64,000 nucleotides of DNA from positions 115,246,004 to 115,310,003 of the forward strand of contig CP136064.1 in NCBI GenBank assembly GCA_032622095.1, written 5' to 3'. Of the stretch, positions 33,914 to 45,497 are shown piece by piece. The notes below the pieces were generated by a model. It did no database searches. It saw only the letters and a list, made by a program, of their open reading frames with translations, and had not been told where the DNA came from. Position numbers and translations under genes: made by a program. The stretch is from Siphonodentalium dalli. Its lineage: Eukaryota > Mollusca > Scaphopoda > Gadilida > Siphonodentaliidae. Each line of letters opens with the position of its first letter. Position 1 is the first letter of the stretch.

Positions 33914-34836
33914 TTTGCGGTTTTAGTAAACGCCTGATAAAAGTCGTTCTATTGGGAAATTTTACACCAAATTTTCAGAGAATATAGAGTAAACACAGTA
34001 CTATCGGAATATCGCAAAGGAGTTCTGTGCATTTGGGATTGATTAACCCTCAGACAGTCAGACTGCCGAAGCTGCCGTCAATAAATTCGTTTTTTCGCGT
34101 TCGACGAAAATGAAACTTGTCTGTTTAAAGGTCCAATTTTCGTGTCGAATGGTGATATAATCTCCAGTTGTCAAGTTCATGGATAAATTACATCACACTT
34201 AATCGGCTTATGTCCGCGGCCATAAACCTGTGTTTTTATAACAATTTATTTGAGACAAACTGTTGAGCGCATACGTTGCGCAGTCGGCGCTTATCAGTTG
34301 AAGTTAATAATCGCGAAGCCTGTGTAACAAATGTTCAAATACAACAGAAAAAAATACGTAAAATAAATAGCGTGACCAATGAGCATTCACAAAACAATAT
34401 ACATCAGTTTTGAAAACGAGTAAAAACGATTGTAAATGAAAACGCTCTTTATCGTGTAGCGGCGCTTTTGCGCAAGAAGGTTTTTAATGGACGCAATCAT
34501 TGGATATTGTTCTAGGCAAAAAAAAAAAAACAATACAAAATGTGTTCAAACTTCCTCTTTTGAAAGTTGAAGTAAAACATCACGGGTGTTGTTGCAGCCA
34601 AATTCACCATTCGACACGAAATGGGACCTTTAAACAGACAAGTTTCATTTTCGTCGAACACGAAAAAGCGAATTTATTGACGACAGCTTCGGCAGTCTGA
34701 GGGTTAATCAATCCCAAATGCACAGAACTCCTTTACGATATTCCGATAGTACTGTGTTTACTCTATATTCTCTGAAAATTTGGTGTAAAAATTCCCAATA
34801 GAAATACTTTTATCAGGCGTTTACTAAAACCGCAAA
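33914..34836. mobile_element. 923-bp foldback element
   Basis: TTTGCGGTTTTAGTAAACGCC at 33914 returns as its complement ending at 34836. The arms run about 240 bp each and are nearly identical, including GATTGATTAACCCTCAGAC, GACGAAAATGAAACTTGTCT and ATTTCGTGTCGAATGGTGA. The spacer of about 440 bp is unrelated sequence with TTGCGCA words. No gene inside; the ORF at 34500 only reads through the right arm. Confidence 0.9.
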
Positions 34837-34839
34837 GTA

Positions 34840-36086
34840 TTGAGAAATTATAGTGCAATTTTCTAAATTTTCGCATTATTTCATCGCATAAAATCATTTA
34901 AAATACGACAAGCAACTGGAAATGTTTTTGAACATTCTAGAAGGGGTACATGTCCCTGATATATGTTTAATATTTATCGCGTAAACTATGACAGATACCA
35001 AAGTTATAATTAGTTTTATAGACCCACCCTAAATGCCCCATAGTAAATGCATGCGACCGTAAAGCACGTGGCTTTATTTGGATACTTTCTGGCCCACAAT
35101 GCAACAGTCAAAATGGTTATCTGTAAAATGGTCTATAGGTAAAATAAAGTCCATCCTGATTACGATACGCGGCAAACTAACTTCATTTATATTATTCGAT
35201 TAATACAAGCCGTTACTCTTTTCATCATTACTATCAATAAACACGAATTATGCATGCACGTAAGAAACAGGTCTGTTGTGACAAACGCATGGCCAAATAG
35301 CCTGTCTTAGAAAAGCCGACGAAATTACTAACAGATGTACATCGTTTAGGAATTTCGTCTGCTTTCCAAAGAGACATACACAGCGTACTCCGGTATCAGG
35401 CTATAGGAGGCCATGCAGTTAGCTCGTACTGTGAGAAGCACACTCGATTAATTATCTTCATCCGGGCACTCTGAACCAACGGGGCCCGCTTCTTCGTTAT
35501 GTCGCAATAATCAAAGTGCCCCTTTAAGCCCAAACAAATTGATAGAGGGGACTCTAAATTTCTTGAACATTGAAATTCCCTTTGTTTGAGAATTTGTACA
35601 TGTTTATATTGAATATTCTCAGTAAATAATTATTCTGTGTGTTTCAAAAGAAATCAGAATAAATTGTTATTGTTTTTAAATATTGGTTATAGATAACAGT
35701 TAATTAGATTGACTCCCCTCTTCCCAGATGCGTCCTTACTGTGGAAAACCGATCGCCCAAGCGATTCACCCAGGTCTGTTGGATGGCTCAAACGACTTTT
35801 CCTACTATGGCCAGTTTGTACCCTTGATTTGAATGACAAATTTAATTGTTTCGTACCATGTTTTTGGTCATTTCACACCATATATTGGTATGTTTCATTG
35901 ATTCCCAAAAATGATGAATGGTCATTCGTACATGTGAAAAATTATTTTAATCGTGTTAACTTAATGAGAGTGAACATGATCATGATTTAACGTTCGTGAT
36001 GATGACAACCCGACATTTACATGTTAACATATTTCTTTCTTTTTTTTTCGAAACAAAATGAACCAATTGAAATTGTCGCGACAAAG
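34840..36086. other. Intron sequence, no gene seen
   Basis: No exon, RNA gene or repeat recognised. An ORF at 35709-35990 has no identifiable domain. Confidence 0.45.
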
Positions 36087-37354
36087 TTAAAGATGCATAA
36101 TCCGAATTAACGTTTGAATATTACTATTTCCTTGGCTTCGGGGTAAAACATATGTGATTTGAGTTGAGGAACCCACCCATCAAAGCTGAGAATGATCAGA
36201 TATCGATTTTTGAAATTTATTATTTTTCACCATCGATAATTTTCAGTGGCCCAATAAAAAGTCGAAAGAGGACGGATGAAGATGGATAACTCAAAAAGCA
36301 AGTGGCTTTCCAAATTGTTCTTTCTTCCCTGGTGAAGATCCCCCGAAGATTCCCGATCATCACTCGGTGTGAAGATCCCCCGAAGATTCCCGAACATCAC
36401 TACCGAAACTGCGACGGAGATTCTTGGTTATCTACCATTCGTGTGACCGAATCCATATCATTGTAAGAGTTTTTTTTAAAAGCCAAAATCGTTGGATTAG
36501 TTTTCTTGAGTAAATTGTCCCAACCTGCAAGTTTGTTTGTATCACACGATTAACTCGATTTGTTAAATTCTCCTAACCTGCAACGGCACGCGCATATACT
36601 TATGTCTAACAAAAATTAAATTTTTATGGACAAAATCTCCAACACTTGTGTTTTTTATATACTAAAATACTCAAAATATATAGTAGTTACTTTCTGATAT
36701 GTTTTACCGTATTATCTACCATGGGGGGGGGGGGCATTCAAATAATGATACAAACTAGGAAATATTTTGTTATAGTGTGCATGAATATACGTTGGAATGT
36801 TTGCACGCGATTCCATGTGACGTCACAGTTCATTCATAAATGTTGTTTTGAAGCGCCCACATTGCGAATTTCAATTTCAATCACTGTCACTATATCAGTC
36901 TCTATTACTCCGTTTTCTCTGTGATGGTTGCTCGGATTGAGGATCATAGTTATTTAATGTATTGTACTGTGCAATCTCCTTTAATGTGAAACACGTATCG
37001 AGGAAATGTTAAAACAATTTCAAAACTACAGCGGCAATTTTTTTTATTATTGTGTATTTCCGAAACATACCGAATGGCCTCGGGAATCATCGGGGGATCT
37101 TCACCAGGGAAGAAAGTCCACCTTGCAGTGGCTTTTGTTGTGTCAGATATTTGACAAACCCGCAAAATTTCATTGAACAAAATATTGATAAATAACAGGT
37201 TTTGGGCAATTGTATACTATATTTGACTGGTTAGCATTATTTTTGGGGCATTAATTGATTCTGGTAAACGAAGTGGCATTTAAAAAAATGGTGTTGTTGT
37301 TGTTGTTGAACTATGATGATATGGGAACCATTGAATCTGACTGAGTACCTTTAA
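36087..37354. mobile_element. TTAA MITE family, copy 2, split by a nested element
   Basis: Starts TTAAAGATGCATAATCCGAA and ends CTGAGTACCTTTAA with TTAA at both ends. The normal length of about 440 bp is raised by the insert at 36310-37127. After the insert the MITE resumes with AGTGGCTTTTGTTGTGTCAGAT, as in copy 1. Confidence 0.85.
36310..37127. mobile_element. Nested TIR element with 8-bp duplication GTGGCTTT
   Basis: GTGGCTTT flanks both sides (36302-36309, 37128-37135). Near each end the sequence CTTTCTTCCCTGGTGAAGAT occurs in opposite orientation, followed by CCCCCGA.GATTCCCGA; the left side has the GAAGATCCCCCGAAGATTCC unit twice. The extreme termini are less alike. An 8-bp duplication suggests a hAT-type insertion. 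Confidence 0.7.
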
Positions 37355-37359
37355 TGTCA

Positions 37360-38840
37360 TTTAAAAAAAAATAATACCGGTATACTCAAAGGTACGAATT
37401 GTCGAAATGATACAGGAACTGGTATGAAATGTCCAGAACCCTGGTGCGAAACATCTCCATGTCAAACTTCCATGGTATGAAATGCCAGCAACCTATTCAT
37501 CCATTGCACATTATCATTTATTTCCAATGGGCATGGATACGAGTCTCCCATTGGGGAGGGGGTCCACCTTGATACATGTATGTTCCGACAGCACCCCCTT
37601 GGAAGGAACTTTCCTACAGATGGCTACAGGGTAAATGTATATCGGTCCAAAATTTGTTCGAAAATTATTAATTAGATATGACATTTTTGCACGATATGGC
37701 TTGTTATCAAACTCCATTTGTACTTAGCTGAATATCACTTCAATTTGCCCTAAATCAGGTAATATCATTTTACGACATCACTAATTAAGAGTAATACATG
37801 TATGATTTTATGACATCACATTCTGAGTAATACACGGTATGGCTTTGACATGGTGTAATTCTATTTCACTATTAGAATAAGCATAGATACCAATATTTTG
37901 TGATGTCACTCATTAGAAAAAGATGTCAATATTACACTGTTACTAAGAGGCGAACTACCGTAATTAATAGATACATGTAGGGTATTACTTGGTTGGTTTG
38001 ATATTATAGGCCTGATTTCAGTCCTCAGTAGCCTCATATCAGCCTTCGTCGTCAGGCTGATTGTGATATGAGGTTACCTCAGGGTGATATAGGGCCTAAT
38101 ATCAAACCAACGATGTTGGCGCTGCTAGTCTACAGGGTCACTGTCTGGTTGTTCCCCTTGCCGAGGAGATATAAATGGGTACAGGACGTTTTGTATCATC
38201 TTAAGTCATTTCGTACCATATTTTTGGTAGTTTCGTACCATATTTTTGGTAGTTTCATACCTTATTGTTTGGTCGTTTCGTACCATGTAGGAAATCAATT
38301 GGTCATTTCGTACCATGTTACTACATGTATGTCACACCATATGGAAACAAATAAATGATTTTCTACAAAGTACGAAATAAAAAAAAGTAACCAAACAATC
38401 CGGTACCGTACCGGTATGTAAAACCAAAAATTATGGTATGGATTACTATGGAACGACCATGGTTATGGTATCAAATACTGAAATAATGAAGAAGTCACTG
38501 CAGTTGTATATATCATTTATGTGGTCACAATATATGCATGTATAATGCAACCTGTAAGTTGACATGACCTCTGTTCTAGTTGGCTTATGATTGAGTTCTG
38601 AAGTGCTCTTCACACTGTCAGGTTTACTTGATCAATACTCCAGCAATGTTCAGAATCCTATTCCACGACGCTCGTATGAAACGTCTAGAAAATAGAATCC
38701 ATATTTAATAAATCCTTCAGACATTCAATATTACTGATCGCCTGAATCAACATCTGACTGTTTGAAGCGGTTCCACTCAATGGTTGTTTTCAGAAGAAGT
38801 CGTCGCAATGTACAGTGCTAGTACGCACTACACAGTAGAT
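37360..38840. other. Intron sequence; short TTTCGTACCAT repeats at 38205-38325
   Basis: Five TTTCGTACCAT or TTTCATACC words occur with TTTTTGGTAG between them at 38205-38325. Similar words occur near 35850. No exon seen. Confidence 0.5.
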
Positions 38841-39043
38841 CGAACGATTATCTTACAGTGTTAGAGATGTTGCTGTTGTTATTGTTGACATAATCATATT
38901 CATACTGCTGTTGTTAGTACTTGTCGAACACATCCTAAGTTCTCCACCGGATTTTGACAGACAATCCCTGCATCTGGATCTGGATCTGGATGGTGTACGG
39001 CGTATGATCCTCGCGGATGTGTAGAACGCCGGGAGAGAGAGAA

Positions 39044-39737
39044 TTATGTTCTTTGCGGGACTGTTGAGTTGTCCGCTGCCGGACTTTCGCATGCGTCCAT
39101 CTCGTTTAGAGTGTTCCACTGAATAATTGTCCGTGGGAAGAATGAATTTGAGTATTCAGCAGGAGTTTGTCACCAGTGGCTCTTACCGGTAGGACAGTGA
39201 ATTATTACATTCCTGTTTTGAGACTATATTTGTGGCACTGAAATCTGCAAATTTCTTGGCTCGGATTTTTCTGCCCACCTTTTTTGGTTTAATTAAGCAC
39301 TGAGTGTTTACAGCCGACACCTGCCCCTTATCCATCTTGTGAAAGAGCTCCAGCCTCTGGTCTTTCCTTCTTTCTTCGAGTGGTCTTATCTCGCAGTCAT
39401 TCATCAGTTTGGTCATGTCCTTCGATTGGTAATCGCCGGTCATGAGCCGTACAGCTCCTCTCTGTATTCTCTCCAGGGCGTCGATGTTCTGCTGCTGGTG
39501 AGGATCCCACACGACGGCTGCGTATTCCAGCGATGATCTTACGAGTGTCTCATATGCTACGCATTTACTCTTGAATGGTGCCTTCCTAAGGTTTCTTCTG
39601 ATGAATCTGAGCGTGCTGTTAGCCTTCTTCGTGATCTTGTCTATGTGTGGCAACCATTTCATATCGTATGAGAGCGTGACTCCAAGATATGGTGATTGAG
39701 TGACACTTAGTATGATCTGGTTTCTGAGCTGGTACAT
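39044..39737 (-). pseudogene. Non-LTR retrotransposon reverse transcriptase, 3' fragment
   Basis: The minus strand encodes the C-terminal end of a non-LTR (CR1/Jockey-type) reverse transcriptase. The main frame (39737 to 39183, 184 codons) has the thumb-region signatures YLGVTLSYDMKW..HI, KANSTLRFIRRNL, YETLVRSSLEYAAVVWDP and LERIQRGAVRLM. The usual last block NSFFPRTIIQWNTLNE is present but in another frame (about 39151-39100), so at least one frameshift and a stop separate them; that frame ends at 39044. The fingers and palm with the catalytic F/Y-x-DD box and the endonuclease are missing, fitting 5' truncation. It sits antisense in an HFM1 intron. Confidence 0.9.
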
Positions 39738-40084
39738 GTAGGTCAGTTGGGAACAGTGATAATCACAGTAATACTGACAGTGAATGAGTTACAGATACTG
39801 ACAGTGATACATCAAGTGATCAACATCATACAGTCCTCAAATTCGGTTGCTTAATTCAGATCTTCGTCGGCATTCTGGGTCAATAATAATGACAATATTA
39901 AAAACAAGCTCTCAATTGGATCTTCGGTATCTGCTACAGGTACGGGATATAGTCCACAGTCCGTATATCATCGCAGTTTTCATGTTCAGGGTCACTTTCT
40001 GATGCGAAAATGTTCGAGAACATGCATTTTATTTTTGGCAGGGGGGTATCCCATGTTGATGTCACGGAATTTGCAGTTTGGTGA

Positions 40085-40800
40085 CTCCAACAAGATTGGT
40101 GGCGCCCCTAGCGTTAATTTAAGATTGGTGGCGCCCCTAGCGTTCATTAGTTTAAGTATTGATCATTGGTTTGTAAACGGAAGCTATTAATTCTGTAGAC
40201 TCGTCCATTAATTCTGCATTTTTAATCATTGGTTTCACCGGAAATAGTTGATTACGCTATTAGATATTGATTTGAATACGAACGTTATTAATTATTGTGC
40301 GTTGGTGATAATTATATCTTTTAAATATAAGAATGACAATAAGGTCTATTAGTTTTATAACGATAATCATTGATCGTGGGAAATAGTCTATTGGTTTGAA
40401 ATATCTTTATTGATTAAGAAAACATGGCTATTGAAACGGAATGTACGTTTATTGAATATGCGCGAATCTTACTAATTTTGTGTTGTTAGATATTAGTTGA
40501 ACAATGAATACTATTAAATTAAAATAGAACATTAATTTTGCATAGGTCAACATTGATTATGAATCTATATCTATTAAAATGGCACTGTCTCTTATTGAAT
40601 CCAGGAACGATTATTGGTTTGGAAATGGAGTCTATTGGTTTGAAATAGATTGCCATTGATTAAGAAAATATGGCTATTGAAACGGAACTGTCTCTTATTG
40701 AATCCAAGAACGACTATTAGTCTGAAAATAGAGATTATTGTTTTCACAAACCACCATTAACTTTTATTTCATGTAATTTCCGACCGAATGGCCGCCCATA
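40085..40800. repeat. CCAAT-rich repeat element, reverse copy
   Basis: Inverse relative of 24530-26760 without the inserted element. GATTGGTGGCGCCCCTAGCG is duplicated at the left end (40094, 40122) and the right end is GACCGAATGGCCGCCCAT. The body has ATTGGTTTG, TATTGAAACGGAA and TTATTGAATCCA units. Confidence 0.8.
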
Positions 40801-40809
40801 AGTGAACAA

Positions 40810-42060
40810 GCAGGAAATTAATGGGGTTTGTGTATTAATCGATACATGTAAACTACCAATTGACATTTTTGAAGTCAGAAAACTATATATAATGGATGGC
40901 CATTGATTTCACTTTACTTAGTTCAAATTCATGTCAGTGATGCCCATAACTATTGAAATACAAAAAATATTATTGTACCAGTGCAAGTGTAGTAGATCTC
41001 GAATTATACTTATCTTCATAACTAAATAATTAGCAGTTACATCAATTGTATCATCTGTGTGTGTTGTAGGTTTATTCTATATTCGAATTAGAATGATAAA
41101 TGTGTGCCATCAGATACCTGATTTTGATTAAAATTTATTTAAATAAAAAAGTTAATTTAATTTTTGATTTTGTTTCTGTTAGATATTTTTCACAAATAAT
41201 GAATCTAATGACTGCAAGATATATTGGCATATATGTAGAAAATGAGATGGAACCTATTCCCCATTCACAGATTCTCAGATACATATATGAAATTTCGCGA
41301 ATGATAAAGAGTGTTTATGTTTTCTTTATATATTTTAATCTTTGTTAAATTTTAATTGAAAAAACAAAAAAAAAAGGAAATTTATGTTATGTTTTGTTTT
41401 TCTTTTAGATTGTAATACTTGCTCAATTTAGCAATAAATTACAAAAATAAGAATGTTTTGAATCAAAATATAAAGAAAAAAGTTAAACGGCGTCTTAAAA
41501 TCTGCCGGGGTATCCCGATTAAAAACATTTGGTTGAAATCAGTCCAGATGTCTAGGGGGGTCATCTCTTTGTAAGCTTCATAGTAAAAATGTTTATCTTC
41601 TCACCTTTACCAACACAGAACTGCTCTGCATATCTTCTGTACATGTGTGTATGCCATAAAATTAAGTCCAACAAATAAGATCGTCGTCAACAAAAGTAGC
41701 GATTGTCATACTAATCATTTCCACTCAAAATCGCGGCATTTAGATGTCGGCGATTTGCTTTGTGATTTTGAGTTTGAGTGGAACATATGCCGCGATGGGC
41801 GGAATGAGTATGCTTCACCTTGGGGGGCGCTGTAAGTGTGCAATTCATCTATAGGATTTTGCTTCTTAAGTTACCTACAGCAATGTAATAATCTCATAAT
41901 ATTGTGACAACAGATTAATAAGTAGAGAATAATGAAATGAAAGCTACTTGTCAAACAACAGCGCTAACCCTGGTGCATGGATTACTATGGCACTGTTCTC
42001 AGATCTAGCTGGTCCAAGAAAAATTGTTGTTGATTCAATGCTGAAATGTGTTTTTTTGCA
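40810..42060. other. AT-rich intron sequence before the HFM1 exon at 42062
   Basis: No exon or transposon end seen. Part of 41700-41800 forms a loose inverted repeat (CCACTCAAAATCGCGGCAT with ATTTTGAGTTTGAGTGGAAC / GCCGCGAT). Confidence 0.5.
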
Positions 42061-42061
42061 G

Positions 42062-42112
42062 AAACACCCGCACATGGAGGAATAAGCAAATTGAAATCTG
42101 TTGATGAAATTC
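42062..42112 (+). CDS. HFM1: HFM1, third recognised exon (before the AT-AC intron)
   Basis: A 51-bp exon after acceptor GTTTTTTTGCAG (ending 42061). It enters in phase 1 and leaves in phase 1, coding TPAHGGISKLKSVDEI plus the first base of a Pro codon. LKSVDEIP-EKFRR aligns with the conserved LKAVTEIP-AKFRS block just before the helicase core of vertebrate HFM1. The 5' splice site is not GT: the intron begins ATATCCTTTT, the U12 AT-AC consensus. Too short to be noticed as an ORF; found by phase and homology. Confidence 0.85.
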
Positions 42113-42340
42113 ATATCCTTTTTGAATATATTTTATAATCATTCAGTAGCATATATAAAATGCTACTTAATTGTTGAGCTAGGGCACACAACCTGAAGGA
42201 ATCTATGCTATCTGATGTCCACATCATGCATATTAATTTATTATCTAACAATAAAAAATGTCAAAAAGATGACTTTGATAAAAATTTTAAGAGAAATTTT
42301 GGTAGGAGCGTTCTCAATACAAATTGATTCGAGTTGAATG

Positions 42341-43226
42341 ACTGCCATAAAAATGTACATGATCTGAACTAGTGAAAGGCTTAAATGACTAAATAATTGA
42401 GAGTAACACTGCTTCAAGAATGTTAAAGATACATAATCCGATTAAGCGCCCGTCAATTACTATTTATTTGGATTCAGGGGTAAAAAATATTTCATTCAAG
42501 TCGAGGAACCCACCTATCAAAGCTCAGAGTTATTAGATATTGATTTTTGAAATCTATTATTTTTCACCGTCAAGAATTATTAGTGGCCCAGTAAACAGTC
42601 GACGAGCCGAAGGTCTCGGACCAAATTGCGGATGAAGATGCATTTAATACTCTAAAATCAAGAGGCTTTCTGTTGATAAACAACATGTTGACAAATAACA
42701 CGTTTCGGGCAATTTTATACTATAGTTGACAGTGGTTAGCATTATTTTTGGGCAATTAATCGATTCTGATAACTGAAGCGGCATTTGTAAAAATGTTGTT
42801 GTTGTTGGAATCTGATTATATGGGGATCATCGAATCGGATTGAGTACCTTTTACAGAATGTTAGTTGTGTGCTGGAAAATGTGAGCAGCCATTTACAAGA
42901 ACTGTTATAATGAAGAACCAGCCCAACGAATACAAATGTTTGTATGCATGCAGGCTTGCTTGTCCACTCAAGCAGGGAGCAATCAACTTTTCTATTAGTA
43001 GGCCATAGTATTAGAGACAGCTGATCAGCTGGGTTTTGGCTATGGACCTATGATCTAAAACTCATCTCAGCCCGAAGATTTATATCAGTTCTTGCAAATA
43101 TGGCTGCTCACAATTTTCCATCACCCAACTAGCATTCTCTGATAACATTCTTCAAGCATTGTTGCTCTCAATTAAATAGTCATTTGAGCCTTTCACTAGT
43201 TAGATCATGCACTTTTTATGGCAGTT
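42341..43226. mobile_element. Foldback element in the U12 intron
   Basis: The left arm (42341-42425, resuming 42858-42925) and the right arm (about 43075-43226) are inverse copies: ACTAGTGAAAGGCT.AAATGACTA, CAAGAATGTTA or its complement, and TGAGCAGCCAT.T...CAAGAACTG. The left arm is broken by a TTAA-family MITE, so the foldback element is older than that insertion. Confidence 0.8.
42423..42857. mobile_element. TTAA MITE family, copy 3
   Basis: TTAAAGATACATAATCCGATT to GGATTGAGTACCTTTTA. It carries the family landmarks (ATTACTATTT, GAGGAACCCACC, CAGTCGACGAG, TTGTTGTTGGAATCTGATTA). The right TTAA has changed to TTTTACA. Confidence 0.85.
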
Positions 43227-43444
43227 ATTTATATAGGCCATTTTTACCACCCAACATTATTATATGTTGTACCGCTTAATTGCCATGGCAATAAAATACA
43301 GTGGTATTAAAAGGATTGATTGCCACATAAATTACACAGCATTGCTTATTTCTGTAGCTAATTTTGAAGGCTGTATATGCATCAAAATCATTACGTCTAT
43401 ATTATACATATTGAAGAGAATTATGCCTCCTTAACATCACATAC

Positions 43445-43512
43445 CTGAAAAATTCAGAAGAGTTTTCAGCTTCCCTTATTTCAACTTTGTACAGTCCAAA
43501 GTGTTTGAGGAG
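43445..43512 (+). CDS. HFM1: HFM1, exon leading into the helicase core
   Basis: A 68-bp exon between the AT-AC intron and a normal donor GTTTGT at 43513. It codes EKFRRVFSFPYFNFVQSKVFEE and leaves in phase 0, so the next exon continues VFYTNSP. FRxxF.FPYFNxxQSxxF is the Q-motif-like block found just before the Walker A motif in HFM1/MER3 helicases from plants to vertebrates, so identity is strong. The acceptor is AC, not AG. Confidence 0.92.
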
Positions 43513-43680
43513 GTTTGTTTTAGTAAATATAGATATTTATTTTATTGTGCCTGTAAGAAAAATCAGATAAGTCATAACCATGTGCGAAAACTATATATTA
43601 CAACATGTATTTCACTAGTACATGTATTACAGTCAAAATAAAACAAATATGGCTCAACCTAGACAAAATTTATTTTATTC

Positions 43681-43817
43681 TTAAAGATACCCAATCCAAT
43701 TTAACGCCGATAAATTACTATTTCTTTGACTTTGAATTGAGTCGAAAAACCCACCCAGCAAAGCTTTTGATTTTTTATATCTGTTATTTTTCACCACCTG
43801 GGATATTTGGTGGCCTG
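43681..43817. mobile_element. TTAA MITE family, copy 4 (truncated)
   Basis: Begins TTAAAGATACCCAATCCAAT and follows the family (AAATTACTATTTCTTTGACTT, AACCCACCCAGCAAAGCT) to about the GGTGGCC landmark, then stops matching; the other end is missing. Confidence 0.75.
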
Positions 43818-43899
43818 GCACAAAATACAGCTGACATCTTCTAGAAATAGTAGAGACATGCGCGGACACCATTATGAGAGGTCACGCAATGTAAGGGCT

Positions 43900-45480
43900 C
43901 CCTGTATGGTCAGTGCATCAGTGGTGATTCACAAATTGATTTTGATGAAAAGTATCGCCATCAACAAGTAGATGGTATGTTGTGATAATTGACATGCAGA
44001 TACATACATATACCTATCTATGAATCGATAATCATATTTTAATCATGTTATGGCACCATTCTGGTTACACATGGGAATACTATGTGTTTACATTTGTGGT
44101 AATATGTGTTGGGGGGAATTCCAATTTGAACTAGGAATCACCATACATGAAAGTTGTAAACCACACTCGCTTATCCTTCAAACTGCCAATAAAAACCTTT
44201 ATTATAGGACTTGAGTAATTTAAAGAGTGAGGACATGTTATATATACCAACTAAAGGGTATGAAGTTATCTATACATTACAATATGGGTGGGTGTGAAGG
44301 TCTTATCCTCGAGGTGAAAAAGGTCACAGAGTACGATATGGGAAGCCGGTTTCCTGAACCAATTACAATATTCCAGGAGACTTTGGTTGAATTTGCTCCC
44401 CAGGAATCAAGTAGACCCCAGCCATTTTATTCCTTATAACTTTTTTCTGGATGTAAAAAGTGGCTGCATATCCTCCAGACAAGATGGCCGCATCCATCAT
44501 GGTGGCCATTTGCTTGATATGCACCAAGTCTCTTTGGTTGCCAAAATTATACAGAAAGTATCATATTAGCAGTCATGTCCTTATATACCACCCTTGCAAA
44601 TGAGCCAAACATCTGACAACAAACTCCAATATGGCAGCCAAGATAACCGTCGAAATGGCAAAATTTATTAAACTTAAAACATTTCACCAGATATTGTTAC
44701 TCCTTGTGGGAAAACATGGACAACTTGTCATTATGTTAGAAGAATCATTTATGCACACAATAGGACCATTATATGCATTCTGAGTGTATTTAATTTGTTG
44801 GCCCAATATGATGCTGGTATAATCTTGTCACAACTGACACAATTGGACTCTAATCACGTAATATCTGCTTTCAATCAGTGGATGTTATTGTTATGAAAAT
44901 TCCATCCAAAGTTACATGTGTACCCCGTTCAAAGTTACAGGTGTACAGGGTTACCGAGGCAAATATTTCAAATCCACAATGGCAACCATAAATTGAAAAA
45001 TCATCAAAATTTATCTAAGTCCAGTAGATATTGGTTGTTCTTAGCTCCCACATTACTCAACTTCAATCCTTTGTTTTTCTTCCAACTTTTTCCGGATTTC
45101 AATGAGAAAAAGGTGGCCGCGTAGACCCAAAATGGCATTTATCATGGTGGTAATTTTGCTTGGTATGCACCAGGTCTGTTTGATCGTCATTATAGTAAAG
45201 TTAATATCATGCACGGTTATGTTCTCCACATGATTCGTTGTGCCACTATATTATTTTTACAACTCTTTAAAAATTAAATCATTAAAAATTCTGGCAGCAA
45301 AATCCATTATGGTGCTGCCATGATGGCAGTCTAAATGTAAATAAAATTACAATATAATATTTTAGCAAATGTCAATATAAATTTGCCAAAATTTACTCTA
45401 CATTACAAATTGGCAATAATTTTGGCAAGTGGGTACAAGGGGAAACTCGATCAACAAATTTATCAACCTAGCGCTGTCAG
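43900..45480. other. Intron sequence with vague repeats, no gene seen
   Basis: Words such as ATGCACCA(A/G)GTCT.TTTG and AA(G/A)ATGG(C/T).GC recur around 44465-45290 and point to an old degenerate tandem repeat. No exon recognised. Confidence 0.5.
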
Positions 45481-45497
45481 CAGTGATATGTCGAAAG

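Larger units (their letters stand above)
42113..43444 (+). other. HFM1: U12-type AT-AC intron of HFM1
   Basis: The intron starts with ATATCCTTTT, which matches the minor-spliceosome 5' site, and ends with ACATAC. TCCTTAAC, the U12 branch-point consensus, lies at 43428-43435 with its branch A 11 nt before the next exon, the usual distance. Splicing AT to AC joins ATT-C to CT-GAA as Ile-Pro-Glu, exactly where HFM1 proteins have EIP(A/E)KF. No GT-AG alternative keeps the frame, because an in-frame TAA at 43432 would be included. The intron contains a foldback element with a nested MITE. Confidence 0.85.

Noticed and set aside
33551-33926. Overlapping ORFs on both strands near 33.6-33.9 kb
   Set aside because: They depend on G/C runs inside a short tandem repeat.
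43435-43470. A conventional AG acceptor (43457 or 43469) for the exon ending at 43512
   Set aside because: It would drop the conserved EKFR block, and no GT donor in the matching phase exists at the upstream exon; the AT-AC solution keeps frame and homology.
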